Assembly: GCA_016223105.1 (NCBI GenBank) | Contig: JACRPR010000120.1 | Coordinates: 1 to 34,020, forward strand | Source of the DNA: Chloroflexota bacterium | GTDB taxonomy: Bacteria > Chloroflexota > Anaerolineae > UBA4142 | DNA: 34,020 bases | Direction: 5' to 3' | Shown: positions 7,641-15,853 of the stretch, piece by piece | Layout of the letters: every line of letters starts with the position of its first letter | Numbering within the stretch: position 1 is the first letter of the stretch | Notes under the pieces: generated by a model | The model's input: the letters and a program-made list of their open reading frames with translations, nothing else | Database searches by the model: none | What the model was told of the DNA's origin: nothing | Translations under genes and position numbers: made by a program

Positions 7641-8069
7641 TTAGCCCTTGTCCTCTTTCGCGGCGAATTTGCCGGTAACGATACCGTGAATCGCGTTCGA
7701 GCCCATAATCGTCGGCGAAATCGTTTCCATCAAGCCGAGCGTGTGATAGGTGTCTTCGTGAACCGGGTCGTTAAAGCGCGCGATCACGCGCGGCACCTTG
7801 AAGATCAGTTTCGCGATTTGCGCCGCCATCGCGTTCGTGTTATCGCCGGCGGTTACCGCGACGAACGCGTCCGCGTTCTCGATCCCGGCGCGGCGCATCA
7901 CGTCTTCGTCAATGCCGGTGCCCAGAATCATCGTGCCGCGAAAATCCGTGCCGAGCCGCGCGAACGATTCGCTCGTGCGATCAATCACCGACACGTCATG
8001 CCCTTCGCGATCAAACCGGCGCGCGAGATGCGAACCCAAACGACCACACCCTAAAATCACAACCTTCAT
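7641..8069 (-). CDS. RCK_N-only TrkA-like NAD-binding protein
   Basis: A 142-aa protein consisting of one RCK_N Rossmann domain: GCGRLGSHLARRFDREGH near the N-terminus, then the GTGIDEDVMRRAGI and AVTAGDNTNAMAAQIAK motifs. It lacks the TrkA_C domain of its neighbour. Pairs of a short and a full RCK protein are common in Chloroflexota and probably assemble into a hetero-oligomeric gating ring. A strong GGAGG ribosome site lies 5 nt before the ATG, and a possible promoter is at 8085-8113. Confidence 0.92.
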   Translation of the reverse strand: MKVVILGCGRLGSHLARRFDREGHDVSVIDRTSESFARLGTDFRGTMILGTGIDEDVMRRAGIENADAFVAVTAGDNTNAMAAQIAKLIFKVPRVIARFNDPVHEDTYHTLGLMETISPTIMGSNAIHGIVTGKFAAKEDKG

Positions 8070-8084
8070 TCAATCCTCCGGCAG

Positions 8085-8113
8085 AATATACCACGAAAAT
8101 TTCTTGACGTAAA
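8085..8113 (-). promoter_or_regulatory. Possible sigma70-type promoter for the RCK pair
   Basis: On the minus strand, TTTACG (8108-8113), a 17-nt spacer and TATATT (8085-8090). The spacing is ideal, but the predicted start site falls almost on the GGAGG of the 8069 gene, so the leader would be very short. Confidence 0.4.
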
Positions 8114-8134
8114 GGGGTTGCGCGAAAATTTTAA

Positions 8135-8160
8135 GCACGGCGCAATCGTCCGCGCCGTGC
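8135..8160 (-). terminator. Hairpin after the kimA-uspA operon
   Basis: Perfect 9-bp GC-rich stem (8135-8143 with 8152-8160, 8-nt loop) immediately after the uspA stop. On the minus strand it is followed by TTAAAATTTT, so it can act as an intrinsic terminator, though the T-run is interrupted. Confidence 0.55.
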
Positions 8161-8170
8161 GAGGTTGATT

Positions 8171-8617
8171 CTATTTTTTCTTCGCCACGTCGGTTGCGGC
8201 TTGGCGACACAACCACACCGGACACGGTGCGTTTTTGAAAACGTAACTCACTGTCGCGCCAAAATAAAAATCGCCGAGCGGTTTGCGGTACGGCACGCCC
8301 ATCACGATCAAATCTACGCCGCGCTCGACCGCTTCATCCACCAACGCGGAACCGGCGACGCGCGCTTGCAGTAATTCGGATTCGACCTGGTTGGACTGGG
8401 CGCGCGCGATTTCTTCCGCGTGTCCCAAGATTTGTTCACCGCGTTCCTGCGCGGGAATCACTTCCGCGTCCACCGGTAAATTGCGTTGCACTTCGATCAC
8501 ATGAATCAACAACACTTTGGCTTTGTCCGGTTTCGCGATTTGGCACGCGAGTCGAATCGCGTCATCCTCTGCCGCGTTGCCGCCGACCGGAACTAGAATA
8601 CGCGCGAGTTTTTTCAT
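8171..8617 (-). CDS. Universal stress protein (UspA family)
   Basis: A 148-aa single Usp domain. It begins ARILVPVGGNAAEDDAIRLA and has the ATP-binding region G-x2-G-x9-G(S/T) near the C-terminus, read as VMGVPYRKPLGDFYFGATVS, where the motif is partly altered. It starts 4 nt after the kimA stop, with GGAG about 10 nt upstream, so it is co-transcribed and probably coupled to the transporter. Usp domains often regulate transporters by nucleotide binding, so a role in K+ or stress control is likely. Confidence 0.9.
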   Translation of the reverse strand: MKKLARILVPVGGNAAEDDAIRLACQIAKPDKAKVLLIHVIEVQRNLPVDAEVIPAQERGEQILGHAEEIARAQSNQVESELLQARVAGSALVDEAVERGVDLIVMGVPYRKPLGDFYFGATVSYVFKNAPCPVWLCRQAATDVAKKK

Positions 8618-8621
8618 CGCA

Positions 8622-10661
8622 TCATCGCTCCAAATGATAGGGTACGCTCACGACGACCGTGTTGCGTCGAAAGAGCAAGGACGCTTTCAAGCGCAACGCG
8701 GTTTGATTGTGCAAAAGATGTTCCCACCAATGCGCGGGCAAAAATTCGGGAAGCACGAGCGTCAAGTACGCGTCCGGATCTTGGTGATGCAATGCGTCAA
8801 TGTACGCGAGTAGCGGCTCGGTAAACGAACGGTACGGCGACTCGAGTAAAACAAGTTGCGTGCCATTGCCCCACTCTTTCCACCGCGCGCGAAATTCTTC
8901 CACATCATTCGCATCGTACGTGATATGCACGGCAAGTGGTTCTTTCGCGATGGAACGCGCGAACGCGAGCGCGCGCAGAGTGACCATATTGACTTCGCCA
9001 ATCGGCACGATCACGATTTGGCGCGGCGTCGCGATTTTTTTCACCAAACGCATAACGCTCAATTGGTCGGCAACGTGCCGATAATGCAAATGCACGAGAT
9101 TGAACAGCGCAACCAAAATCGGAATGAGCAGAACCACCATCCACGCGCCGAGTTGGAATTTGACCGTGCCGACGACGAGCAGAACGATACCGGTCGCGAG
9201 CGCGCCCGCCGCGTTGATTGTCATACTGCGTTGCCAACCTGGTTCGCGCAGACGCCACCAATGCAGAACCATTCCCGATTGCGAAAGCGTAAACGAGAGA
9301 AACACACCGACCGCGTAAAGTGGAATCAATGCATGCGTGCTTCCACCGAACACGACAATCAACACCGCCGCGAGCGCGCCGAGCACTATAATGCCGTACG
9401 AGAACGCGAGCCGGTCGCCGCGAAATAAAAACTGATGCGGTGCAAATCCATCGCGCGCCAGCACTGAAAAGAGTCGCGGAAATCCGTTGAAACTTGTATT
9501 CGCCGCCAACACGAGAATCATCATCGTCGCGACTTGGAAAATTCCGTACACCGCGCCCGGTCCAAATACCGTGCGCCCGACTTGCGAAATCACCGTCTCG
9601 GTTTCGCTCGGCACGATGCCAAATTGATTTGCGAGCCAGGTTACGCCGACAAAAAATACTCCGAGAATGGACGACATCCAAATCAAGGTCGCCGCCGCGT
9701 TTTTACTTTCCGGTTCTTTGAATGCCGGGACGCCGTTCGCAATCGCTTCGGTGCCGCTCATCGCGACACTGCCCGCGGCGAACGCGTGCAATATCAAAAA
9801 TAAAGTGATCGGTTCGAATGTGGTGTGTTCAAAATGTGGTTCAACGTGAACGACTTGCCCGGTAAAAATTCGCGTCGCGCCGAGCACAATCACGCCGGCA
9901 AGCATGAAAATAAACAGGTACGTCGGCAATGCAAAAATCGTGCCCGATTCGCGAATGCCGCGCAAGTTGATCAGCGTGATGATCGCGATAAAGAAAATTG
10001 AAATTTCGACGCGGTATGCAAAGAGGGAAGGCATTGCGGAGGTAATCGCGGCGGTGCCGGCGGCGATGGACACCGCGACGGTGAGGACGTAATCAATCAA
10101 GAGCGCAGACGCCGCGATCAACCCGGCTTGGGTGCCCAGGTTTTCTTTCGACACGGTGTACGATCCGCCGCCGTGCGGATAGGCGTGGACGGTTTGGCGA
10201 TACGAGAACGAAACAATCGCGAGCAAAATCGCGATGCCGAATGCAATCGGCAACGCGTAGGGCAAACCGAGCAGACCAGCGGCGACGAGCACGAGCAATA
10301 TTTCTTCGGTCGCGTACGCGGACGATGAAATCGCATCGGAAGAAAAAACCGCGAGCGCGCGAAGTTTATTGAGCCGTTCGTCTTTTTCGGCAATCGTCGG
10401 CAGTGGCTTGCCGACGAGCCACACTTTGAGTTGGCGATAGAGCAAGCCCACGCCACGCGTCGGTCGCGAAATTTGTTCGGACGCGCGCAGATAACCGGGC
10501 GCGACACGGCGGAGCGCGTCGGAGCGGACAACGCGCACGTACTTGTCGCCCTGGTGCGCGCCGCGATGCACTTCGCGTGTGGTTAGGTCAGGATGAATTA
10601 TTGGCTCCGGCTCATCGCGCTCTGCCGGGTCTTGCTTTTTTTCAGAATCCGATTGCGCCAT
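8622..10661 (-). CDS. kimA: KimA-type high-affinity potassium importer (APC superfamily)
   Basis: A 679-aa membrane protein. Signature segments match the B. subtilis KimA/YdaO family: FSSDAISSSAYATEEILL, AYPHGGGSYTVSKENLG, then IDYVLTVAVSIAAGTAAITS and a GTEAIANGVPAFKEPESKNA loop. About 12 TM helices are followed by a cytoplasmic C-terminal domain ending SVPYHLER. This family imports K+ with protons and is controlled by c-di-AMP in Firmicutes. A soluble N-terminal extension of about 75 residues precedes the FSSDA region. ATG 10661 is chosen; a TTG at 10673 is in frame. The permease is followed directly by uspA, with two RCK regulators just downstream. It is often mis-annotated as an amino-acid permease. 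Confidence 0.9.
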   Translation of the reverse strand: MAQSDSEKKQDPAERDEPEPIIHPDLTTREVHRGAHQGDKYVRVVRSDALRRVAPGYLRASEQISRPTRGVGLLYRQLKVWLVGKPLPTIAEKDERLNKLRALAVFSSDAISSSAYATEEILLVLVAAGLLGLPYALPIAFGIAILLAIVSFSYRQTVHAYPHGGGSYTVSKENLGTQAGLIAASALLIDYVLTVAVSIAAGTAAITSAMPSLFAYRVEISIFFIAIITLINLRGIRESGTIFALPTYLFIFMLAGVIVLGATRIFTGQVVHVEPHFEHTTFEPITLFLILHAFAAGSVAMSGTEAIANGVPAFKEPESKNAAATLIWMSSILGVFFVGVTWLANQFGIVPSETETVISQVGRTVFGPGAVYGIFQVATMMILVLAANTSFNGFPRLFSVLARDGFAPHQFLFRGDRLAFSYGIIVLGALAAVLIVVFGGSTHALIPLYAVGVFLSFTLSQSGMVLHWWRLREPGWQRSMTINAAGALATGIVLLVVGTVKFQLGAWMVVLLIPILVALFNLVHLHYRHVADQLSVMRLVKKIATPRQIVIVPIGEVNMVTLRALAFARSIAKEPLAVHITYDANDVEEFRARWKEWGNGTQLVLLESPYRSFTEPLLAYIDALHHQDPDAYLTLVLPEFLPAHWWEHLLHNQTALRLKASLLFRRNTVVVSVPYHLER

Positions 10662-10690
10662 TGCATCACTCAAAAAATATTTTGATATTC

Positions 10691-10764
10691 GTGGCGCGGG
10701 CTTTTTGCCCGCATCGTGTCGCGGACATTCCTACCCGCACGGTCGGCTTGAAAAGCCGCGCCAC
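10691..10764. repeat. 74-bp inverted-repeat element (GTGGCGCGG ends)
   Basis: The terminal arms GTGGCGCGG (10691-10699) and CCGCGCCAC (10756-10764) are reverse complements, with GCTTTTTGCCCGC-like secondary arms inside. It lies between the PNP gene and kimA and belongs to the same class of intergenic palindromic elements as others here. Confidence 0.7.
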
Positions 10765-10784
10765 AAAAAAATAGACAAAGCAAA

Positions 10785-10825
10785 ACGGCTCATCCCTCAG
10801 CGTTCCGTGGGGGCGGATGAGCCGT
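10785..10825 (-). terminator. Rho-independent-type terminator after the PNP gene
   Basis: An 11-bp perfect stem (10785-10795 with 10815-10825) with a 19-nt loop that can also pair. On the minus strand it is followed by TTTTGCTTTGTC and a T7 run. It sits 90 nt past the PNP stop and probably ends that transcript before kimA. Confidence 0.65.
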
Positions 10826-10915
10826 CTATGATATGGCAAGCGAACGTCTACTTTGAATACACCTACCGAACCTTTATTGCGGCGCATTTTAGCGCGATGG
10901 TGTTTGAATGTCAAA

Positions 10916-11752
10916 TCAGATTTGCGCTAACACCCCGGTAAGCAATCCGGCAAGTTTCGGCACAGCGGCTTGACCGGCGGCAAGCACTTCCTGGTGATTC
11001 ACTTCAAAATGCGCGTGCGCGAGTGAATTGGAAATGAGACTCACCCCCAGCACGCGCATCCCGCCGTGCCGCGCGACGATCACTTCCGGCACGGTGGACA
11101 TTCCAACTGCGTCCGCGCCGATGAGCCGAATAAACTTCACATCCGCCGACGATTCGAACGACGGACCGGCGAGCATAATGTACACGCCCTCGCGCAATTC
11201 GATGTGCGCGTCGCGCGCGACCTGGCGCGCGAGTTCGCACAAGCCGGGATCGTACGCGTGTGTCATATCGGGAAAGCGCGGTCCGAGCGAATCGTCGTTC
11301 GCGCCGCGCAGTGGATTCAGCCCGGTCATTCCAACCAGGTTGATGTGATCGGTGATCAACATCAGATCGCCCGCGTGAAAATTCACGTTCACGCCGCCCG
11401 CGGCATTGGTTACGATCAACGTCGCGACGCCGAGCGCGCGCATCGCGCGAATCGGAAGCGTGATGCGTTGCATCGAGTACCCTTCGTAATAGTGCACGCG
11501 CCCGCGCATCGCGATCACCGCTTTGCCACTCAACTCGCCGATGACGAGCGCGCCGCTGTGTCCCTCAACGGTCGAAACCGGAAAACCGGGAATGTCGCGA
11601 AATGGAATCACCTCCGCGTTCGCGATTTCATCCGCGAGCGAGTTGAGTCCCGAACCCAAAATCAAACCGACGCGCGGTTGATGGCGTGTGCGCGCGGCGA
11701 TGAATTGCGCGGCGCGATCAATATCCGCGCGCGTTACAAAATCGTCACTCAC
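10916..11752 (-). CDS. punA: Purine-nucleoside phosphorylase (trimeric, PNP I type)
   Basis: A 278-aa enzyme that splits purine nucleosides with phosphate into base and (deoxy)ribose-1-phosphate. Visible motifs are LILGSGLNSL (phosphate loop), VEGHSGALVIG, RGRVHYYEGY, the TNAAGGVN base-binding segment and AGPSFESSADVKFIRLIGAD, then VGMSTVPEVIVARHGG. Length and motif order are those of the trimeric PNP family. The start is GTG 11752 with AGAGG 5-6 nt upstream. It is probably part of nucleoside salvage. The next gene upstream is the PH/SHOCT protein, 22 nt away, so they may share a transcript. Confidence 0.96.
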   Translation of the reverse strand: MSDDFVTRADIDRAAQFIAARTRHQPRVGLILGSGLNSLADEIANAEVIPFRDIPGFPVSTVEGHSGALVIGELSGKAVIAMRGRVHYYEGYSMQRITLPIRAMRALGVATLIVTNAAGGVNVNFHAGDLMLITDHINLVGMTGLNPLRGANDDSLGPRFPDMTHAYDPGLCELARQVARDAHIELREGVYIMLAGPSFESSADVKFIRLIGADAVGMSTVPEVIVARHGGMRVLGVSLISNSLAHAHFEVNHQEVLAAGQAAVPKLAGLLTGVLAQI

Positions 11753-11774
11753 TCGTTTCCTCTGTGTGCATTGA

Positions 11775-12398
11775 TTACATCTTCGCCAACAATTGCGCTT
11801 TCTTCTCTTGAAATTCCGCGTCGGTCAACACACCTTTCTGACGTAACGCATCCAACCCAGCGATCAACGCGGGGATATCATCGGGGCGACTGCCGACTGG
11901 TGGCGCGGCTGGCGCGCTTCGATTCATCGCGTCCTTTTGATTGAGCATTTCCGTTTTGAATTTGATTGGTTGCGAAATTAGTTTCAACTTGTTCACGCCG
12001 GTTTCGCTCGCGGTCATAATTTCAATGTCGCCGTAATCAAACATTCGTCCCAGAACGGATTGATCTAAAACCACGTCGTTCACTTTTTCGAGCGACGAAT
12101 CAATGACGTGTTTGTTGATCACGCCTTCGGCTTGAATGACGCGATGATTCGTCACCAGGTATTCCTCATGCCACCACACGAGATAATCGCGCAAAAAGAG
12201 CGCGCCGGGAAATACGAGGAACAAAAGCGCGAGCAACCCGATGCCGGGGAGCGCGAAATTCAATGCAATTGCGCCAAGCGGAATCACAATCGTCAAAAAC
12301 AAATTGCCCAAAAATGATTTTGCCAACACAATCCAGTGTCGGCGTGTGCGGATCACGATTTTTTCATTTTTTCCGAGTAGCCCTTCGATGTAACCCAT
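11775..12398 (-). CDS. Membrane protein with bacterial PH domain and C-terminal SHOCT motif
   Basis: A 207-aa protein. ATG 12398 is chosen because a GGAG site lies about 8 nt upstream; the longer frame runs into the repeat element upstream. Two TM helices at about residues 26-74 are followed by a bPH2-like domain containing EEYLVTNHRVIQAEGVINKHV and the SLEKVNDV-LDQSVLGRMFDYG pattern. After an Ala/Pro linker comes a C-terminal SHOCT helix pair (LDALRQKGVLTDAEFQEKKA). PH/SHOCT proteins are membrane-associated and of unknown biochemical role. It follows the Xer recombinase on the same strand. Confidence 0.85.
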   Translation of the reverse strand: MGYIEGLLGKNEKIVIRTRRHWIVLAKSFLGNLFLTIVIPLGAIALNFALPGIGLLALLFLVFPGALFLRDYLVWWHEEYLVTNHRVIQAEGVINKHVIDSSLEKVNDVVLDQSVLGRMFDYGDIEIMTASETGVNKLKLISQPIKFKTEMLNQKDAMNRSAPAAPPVGSRPDDIPALIAGLDALRQKGVLTDAEFQEKKAQLLAKM

Positions 12399-12418
12399 CA
12401 CTCTCTCCTCTGAAACCA

Positions 12419-12508
12419 GGTTTGTGGTACGCGCTCCCTGGCACTTGCGTTCCCGCCAGGGCAAGTGTGAGCGCGCCGGACACGGCGATAAATCGCCGAC
12501 CACAAACC
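12419..12508. repeat. 90-bp MITE-like element with 10-bp terminal inverted repeats
   Basis: The ends GGTTTGTGGT (12419-12428) and ACCACAAACC (12499-12508) are reverse complements. Inside are a GGCGAT-AA-ATCGCC hairpin (12484-12497) and nested CACTTGC/GCAAGTG and GCGCTC/GAGCGC arms. It occupies nearly all of the xer-to-PH/SHOCT spacer and is non-coding. Confidence 0.75.
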
Positions 12509-12527
12509 GGCAAGCCCTTTGATCCGC

Positions 12528-13409
12528 TCAACCGTTCCGTACCACCAACGCACGGCGTTCGACCAAGCGCGCGTATACCTGGGTCGTTGTGATATTCGTG
12601 TGTCCGAGAATATGCTGAGCGTTTTGTAGATCTACGCCGCGACGCAACAGATGCACCGCGAACGAGTGCCGTAACGTGTGCGGCGTGACCGGCATCGCGA
12701 TCTTGGCTTCCTTGACGTACTCTTTGATGATCAGCCACACCCCTTGCCGGGTCAAGCGTTCGCCATGCGGATTCACGAACAGCGCGCGTTCATCCGCATC
12801 CACCGCGAACGCCGGTCTACCACGCCGGAGGTAATCGGTTAGCGCGTCCAGTGCGCCCGCTTCAACCGGAAGCACGCGACGTTTCGCGCCCGTACCCAAA
12901 CAATGCACGGTGCCATTTTGCGCGTTCACATCGTCCACATTCAACGCGACCAATTCCGAAACGCGCATCCCGGTCGCGCACAACAATTCCAACATCGCGC
13001 GATCGCGCAACCCTTTCGGCGTACCGTTGCTGAGCGGCGCGGCGACGATCCGTTCCACTTCATCGGGCGTAAGAACCTGGGGCGGTTGTTTTTCAACGCG
13101 CGGGGAATCGAGTGTCGCGGTGGGGTCTTCGGCAAGATAATTGCGTTCGACCATAAAGTGGAAAAAAGTTTTTAGCACCGCAACTTTGCGCGAGACGGAC
13201 GAGGCGGTGTATTCGCGATCTTTGAGGTGAATCAAAAAACTCAACAGGAGGGGCTTGTCGACGCGACTCCACTGCGCGAGTTGCGCGCGTTCATTGAGCG
13301 CGAAATTTAAAAATTGCGTGAGGTCGTTGCGGTACGCGTCAATCGTGTTGGGCGCGTATCCCTTATCGTTCTGCAGAGCATCTAAAAATTCGCGAATTTG
13401 TTCTTCCAT
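12528..13409 (-). CDS. Tyrosine recombinase, XerC/XerD-like
   Basis: A 293-aa site-specific recombinase. The N-terminal SAM-like DNA-binding domain (residues 1-95) is followed by the catalytic domain with the full active-site set: R149 (CATGMRVSEL), K176, H244 and R247 (PHTLRHSFA), H270 (LGH) and nucleophile Y279 (TTTQVYA). Overall size and motif spacing match XerC/D, which resolve chromosome dimers at dif. No phage or transposon genes adjoin it, so a housekeeping role is more likely than an integrase. The C-terminal tail after Y279 is only 14 aa and lacks the usual HPR-type ending, so the final residues may be altered by the 90-bp repeat immediately downstream. Confidence 0.92.
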   Translation of the reverse strand: MEEQIREFLDALQNDKGYAPNTIDAYRNDLTQFLNFALNERAQLAQWSRVDKPLLLSFLIHLKDREYTASSVSRKVAVLKTFFHFMVERNYLAEDPTATLDSPRVEKQPPQVLTPDEVERIVAAPLSNGTPKGLRDRAMLELLCATGMRVSELVALNVDDVNAQNGTVHCLGTGAKRRVLPVEAGALDALTDYLRRGRPAFAVDADERALFVNPHGERLTRQGVWLIIKEYVKEAKIAMPVTPHTLRHSFAVHLLRRGVDLQNAQHILGHTNITTTQVYARLVERRALVVRNG

Positions 13410-13464
13410 ACATCACCGCAAAAACATTGTAGCACAAACCGCGAGCAGTGTCGAGTAGTGAACG

Positions 13465-13481
13465 GCGGGCGAGCCGCCCGC
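13465..13481. repeat. GC-rich hairpin between xer and MFS genes
   Basis: GCGGGC (13465-13470) pairs with GCCCGC (13476-13481). It lies just past the MFS stop on the minus strand, without a T-run. It may be a weak terminator or another dispersed hairpin. Confidence 0.4.
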
Positions 13482-13493
13482 GCCACAATTTTG

Positions 13494-14660
13494 TTAATCG
13501 CGCGGCAAAAAGAGCGCGAGCGCGGCGGCGATGATCAGCAAAGCCGCGTTGAGTGTCATCGTCGGAACGATGCCGAATTGATCGGCGATGAGACCATTGA
13601 TCGCGACGCCGATGCCGCCCGCGATAAACGTGAATCCGAAAACAACTCCCGACATCATTCCCATTCCGCGCGGGATCAACGATTGCGCCATCACAAGCGT
13701 TACCGGGATCGACGCGCCGAGCGTGAGCCCGAGCAAGGGCGCGAGTAAAAATGAAGTTTCATTCGCGGTTTGCAACAAACCCCACAACGCGGGACCAGCA
13801 AGCGCGGTCGAGAGAATCAAAATGCGGCGGCGTCCAACTTTATCAGAGAGGGTGCCGCCGATCAAACCGCCAATCGCGACTGGCAAAAGAATGTTGAACA
13901 AAATTTGCCCGGCGGCATCCGTCGAAAAACCGAGTGATTTGTACACTTGCGGAATGTACGTCGTTACGCTCGAATGAATCCACGCGCGCAAAAAAATAAC
14001 CAGACCTAACGTTACCGCGATGCTCGCGACGAACGGTTGCACGGACTTGGCAACAAGCGTTTTCAGTTTTGGCTCTTCGCGTGTTTGCGGCGGAATGATC
14101 CAGCCAACCAGCGCGGCTTGCGCGATACCAATCAACGCGAACACGCCGGGCAAAAACGCGCCGGCGAGCGCGAACACGCGCGCGCCAAAAATCGGACCGA
14201 GCGCGTAACCGGAATTTCCACCGAGCATAAAGATCGACGCGGCGCGTCCGCGCAATTCGCGCGGCGCGTGAGCGGCGAGCGTCGCGCCTTGCGGATGAAA
14301 CGCGCCGGAGCCGAGTCCCGCGATCAGCGCGAGAACGATGAGCCAAACGTACTCATTCACAAAGCGCATCACCCCAACAGTGGTCGCGATCATCGCTACG
14401 GCGGCGACGGTCAGCCAACGATGCCCGTATCGATCACCCAGCCAGCCGAACAAGGGTTGGCTCAAGGATGAGGTCAGAGTGAAGGACATCGAGACCAGCC
14501 CGACTTGCGCGTACGTCATTCGCAAGGGATCGGTCAGGATCAACAAAATCAGTGGCAACATTCCCGAGTACACATCTACGCTAAAGTGCGCTAGCGTCGC
14601 CGCAATCACGGAGCGATGATCCGAAAAAAAATTCGGCGAAAATATTTTAGGCGTGATCAT
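13494..14660 (-). CDS. MFS transporter, fosmidomycin-resistance (Fsr)-like
   Basis: A 388-aa protein with 12 predicted TM helices. The opening LAHFSVDVYSGMLPLILL and the GWLGDRYGHRW motif A, then SGAFHPQGATLAA and FMLGGNSGYALGP, are characteristic of the Fsr-like branch of the major facilitator superfamily. The second half repeats motif A as GTLSDKVGRRR. Relatives export fosmidomycin or other small drugs by proton antiport; the substrate here is unknown. It is monocistronic on the minus strand. Its divergent upstream region (14661-14930) contains a dispersed repeat and the promoter of the amino-acid ABC operon. Confidence 0.92.
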   Translation of the reverse strand: MITPKIFSPNFFSDHRSVIAATLAHFSVDVYSGMLPLILLILTDPLRMTYAQVGLVSMSFTLTSSLSQPLFGWLGDRYGHRWLTVAAVAMIATTVGVMRFVNEYVWLIVLALIAGLGSGAFHPQGATLAAHAPRELRGRAASIFMLGGNSGYALGPIFGARVFALAGAFLPGVFALIGIAQAALVGWIIPPQTREEPKLKTLVAKSVQPFVASIAVTLGLVIFLRAWIHSSVTTYIPQVYKSLGFSTDAAGQILFNILLPVAIGGLIGGTLSDKVGRRRILILSTALAGPALWGLLQTANETSFLLAPLLGLTLGASIPVTLVMAQSLIPRGMGMMSGVVFGFTFIAGGIGVAINGLIADQFGIVPTMTLNAALLIIAAALALFLPRD

Positions 14661-14720
14661 TCACATCATCCTTGCATAAGATAGTCGCCACTATAACATT
14701 TCGCGATTGGCTTGGCAAGT

Positions 14721-14787
14721 AAGGGCGAAGCATCCTTCGGCTTACGCTCAGGATGCTTCGGGTTACGCTCAGGATGCTTCGCCCCTA
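14721..14787. repeat. Dispersed palindromic repeat, copy 1 (GGGCGAAGCATCC)
   Basis: GGGCGAAGCATCC and its complement GGATGCTTCGCCC flank a short core with two tandem TACGCTCAGGATGCTTCG units. A related shorter copy is at 20767-20812. Both lie just upstream of strong promoters for ABC binding-protein genes. Confidence 0.85.
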
Positions 14788-14812
14788 CCAATCCACTTTT
14801 TCTCATAAAAAA

Positions 14813-14841
14813 TTGACACTGCAAACCATCTCTGATATACT
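14813..14841 (+). promoter_or_regulatory. Sigma70-type promoter of the polar amino-acid ABC operon
   Basis: TTGACA (14813-14818), a 17-nt spacer and TATACT (14836-14841). This is a perfect -35, optimal spacing and a five-of-six -10. It lies 90 nt upstream of the binding-protein ATG. Confidence 0.85.
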
Positions 14842-14930
14842 TGCGCCCGATTCAATGCCCTTCACCGCGCTAAAAATTTTTTGAATGAATCAGTTGTCCA
14901 CGGCAGGACACATTCTCATGGAGGAGAAGA

Positions 14931-15791
14931 ATGAAACGTTTGGTTTTCACCTGCATCGCGCTGTTGATTGTGGTAACGATTGTCGCGTGCGCCGCGCCAA
15001 CAAGCGCACCCGCGCCTACTGCCGCACCAGCCGCTGGCGGAATGCCCGACCTCAAAGGGCGCGCGCTCAAAGTCGGAAGCGACACCACGTATCCCCCGTT
15101 CGAATCCGTTGACAAGGACAAGAAGATCGTCGGCTTTGATGTTGAACTCGTGGATGAAATTTGCAAAAAGGTCAACTGCAAAGCGACGTTCAACACCGCG
15201 GACTTTGATGGCTTGATGGTCGCGGTCAACAACAAGACGTACGATTTTTCCGTTTCCGGTTGGACGATCACCGATGAACGCGCCAAGGCGGTTGATTTCG
15301 GTTTAGCGTATATGCCGAACACCGAAGTCTTGCTCGTGCGCGCGGATGAAGCGCGCATCAAAGAACCGGAAGATTTGAAGAAACCGGAATTTATCGTCGC
15401 CGTCCAACTCGGCACGACGAACGCGATCACGGCGAAGAAACTCGTCGCGGACGGCAACAAGCAGGTCAAGGAATTTCAAGACTTCCCCGCCGCCGTGCAA
15501 GCATTGCTCAACAAACAAGCGGATGCCGTTGTGATTGATACGTTCGCCGCTTCGCAATTGCTCGAAGACAACAAGGGCAAGATCAAATTGACCGGCAAAC
15601 AATTCGGCGAATCATTTTTGGGATTCGTTTTCCGCAAAGGCGACGCCGAACTCAAGAACGCGTTCGACGCCGGTTTGAAAGCCGTGTACAAAGACGGCAC
15701 CTGGGGCAAACTCTGCGAGAAATGGTGGAAGGGCATTCAACCCCAACCCGATTGCGCGGGCAAGTTGCTCTCCGACAAATTGGGCAAATAG
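14931..15791 (+). CDS. Polar amino-acid ABC transporter substrate-binding lipoprotein
   Basis: A 286-aa family-3 solute-binding protein. The signal peptide ends in a lipobox with Cys20 (TIVAC), followed by an Ala/Pro/Thr linker. The SBP_bac_3 fold starts KVGSDTTYPPFESVDKDKK and includes GFDVELVDEI, FDGLMVAVNNKTYDFSVSGW and AVQLGTTNA. It is anchored outside the membrane and delivers an amino acid to the permease at 15854. A GGAGGAG ribosome site and a near-consensus promoter indicate strong expression. Chloroflexota are mostly monoderm, which fits a lipid-anchored receptor. Confidence 0.95.
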   Translation: MKRLVFTCIALLIVVTIVACAAPTSAPAPTAAPAAGGMPDLKGRALKVGSDTTYPPFESVDKDKKIVGFDVELVDEICKKVNCKATFNTADFDGLMVAVNNKTYDFSVSGWTITDERAKAVDFGLAYMPNTEVLLVRADEARIKEPEDLKKPEFIVAVQLGTTNAITAKKLVADGNKQVKEFQDFPAAVQALLNKQADAVVIDTFAASQLLEDNKGKIKLTGKQFGESFLGFVFRKGDAELKNAFDAGLKAVYKDGTWGKLCEKWWKGIQPQPDCAGKLLSDKLGK

Positions 15792-15799
15792 TAATTTAG

Positions 15800-15834
15800 C
15801 AGACTTCCGAAGTTTGTAAAACTTCGGAAGTCTG
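15800..15834 (+). terminator. 16-bp perfect hairpin between binding protein and permease
   Basis: Arms 15800-15815 and 15819-15834 are exact complements with a 3-nt loop. There is no T-run. It probably stabilises the binding-protein mRNA or attenuates read-through into the permease, as is common between SBP and permease genes. It may also be a dispersed repeat. Confidence 0.6.
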
Positions 15835-15853
15835 ACTAACACGAGACCCCCCA

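Noticed and set aside
8622..10661. Generic amino-acid permease
   Set aside because: The APC fold would allow this, but the family-specific segments and the cytoplasmic C-terminal domain match KimA closely, and the neighbours are K+ regulators.
10662..10915. A c-di-AMP (ydaO) riboswitch upstream of kimA
   Set aside because: The riboswitch was first named for this gene in Bacillus, so I looked for it. The region contains only palindromic repeats and the PNP terminator, and the conserved riboswitch segments are not visible.
12528..13409. Integrase of a mobile island
   Set aside because: The recombinase has XerC/D proportions and ordinary chromosomal neighbours. No attachment-site repeats, tRNA or phage genes adjoin it.
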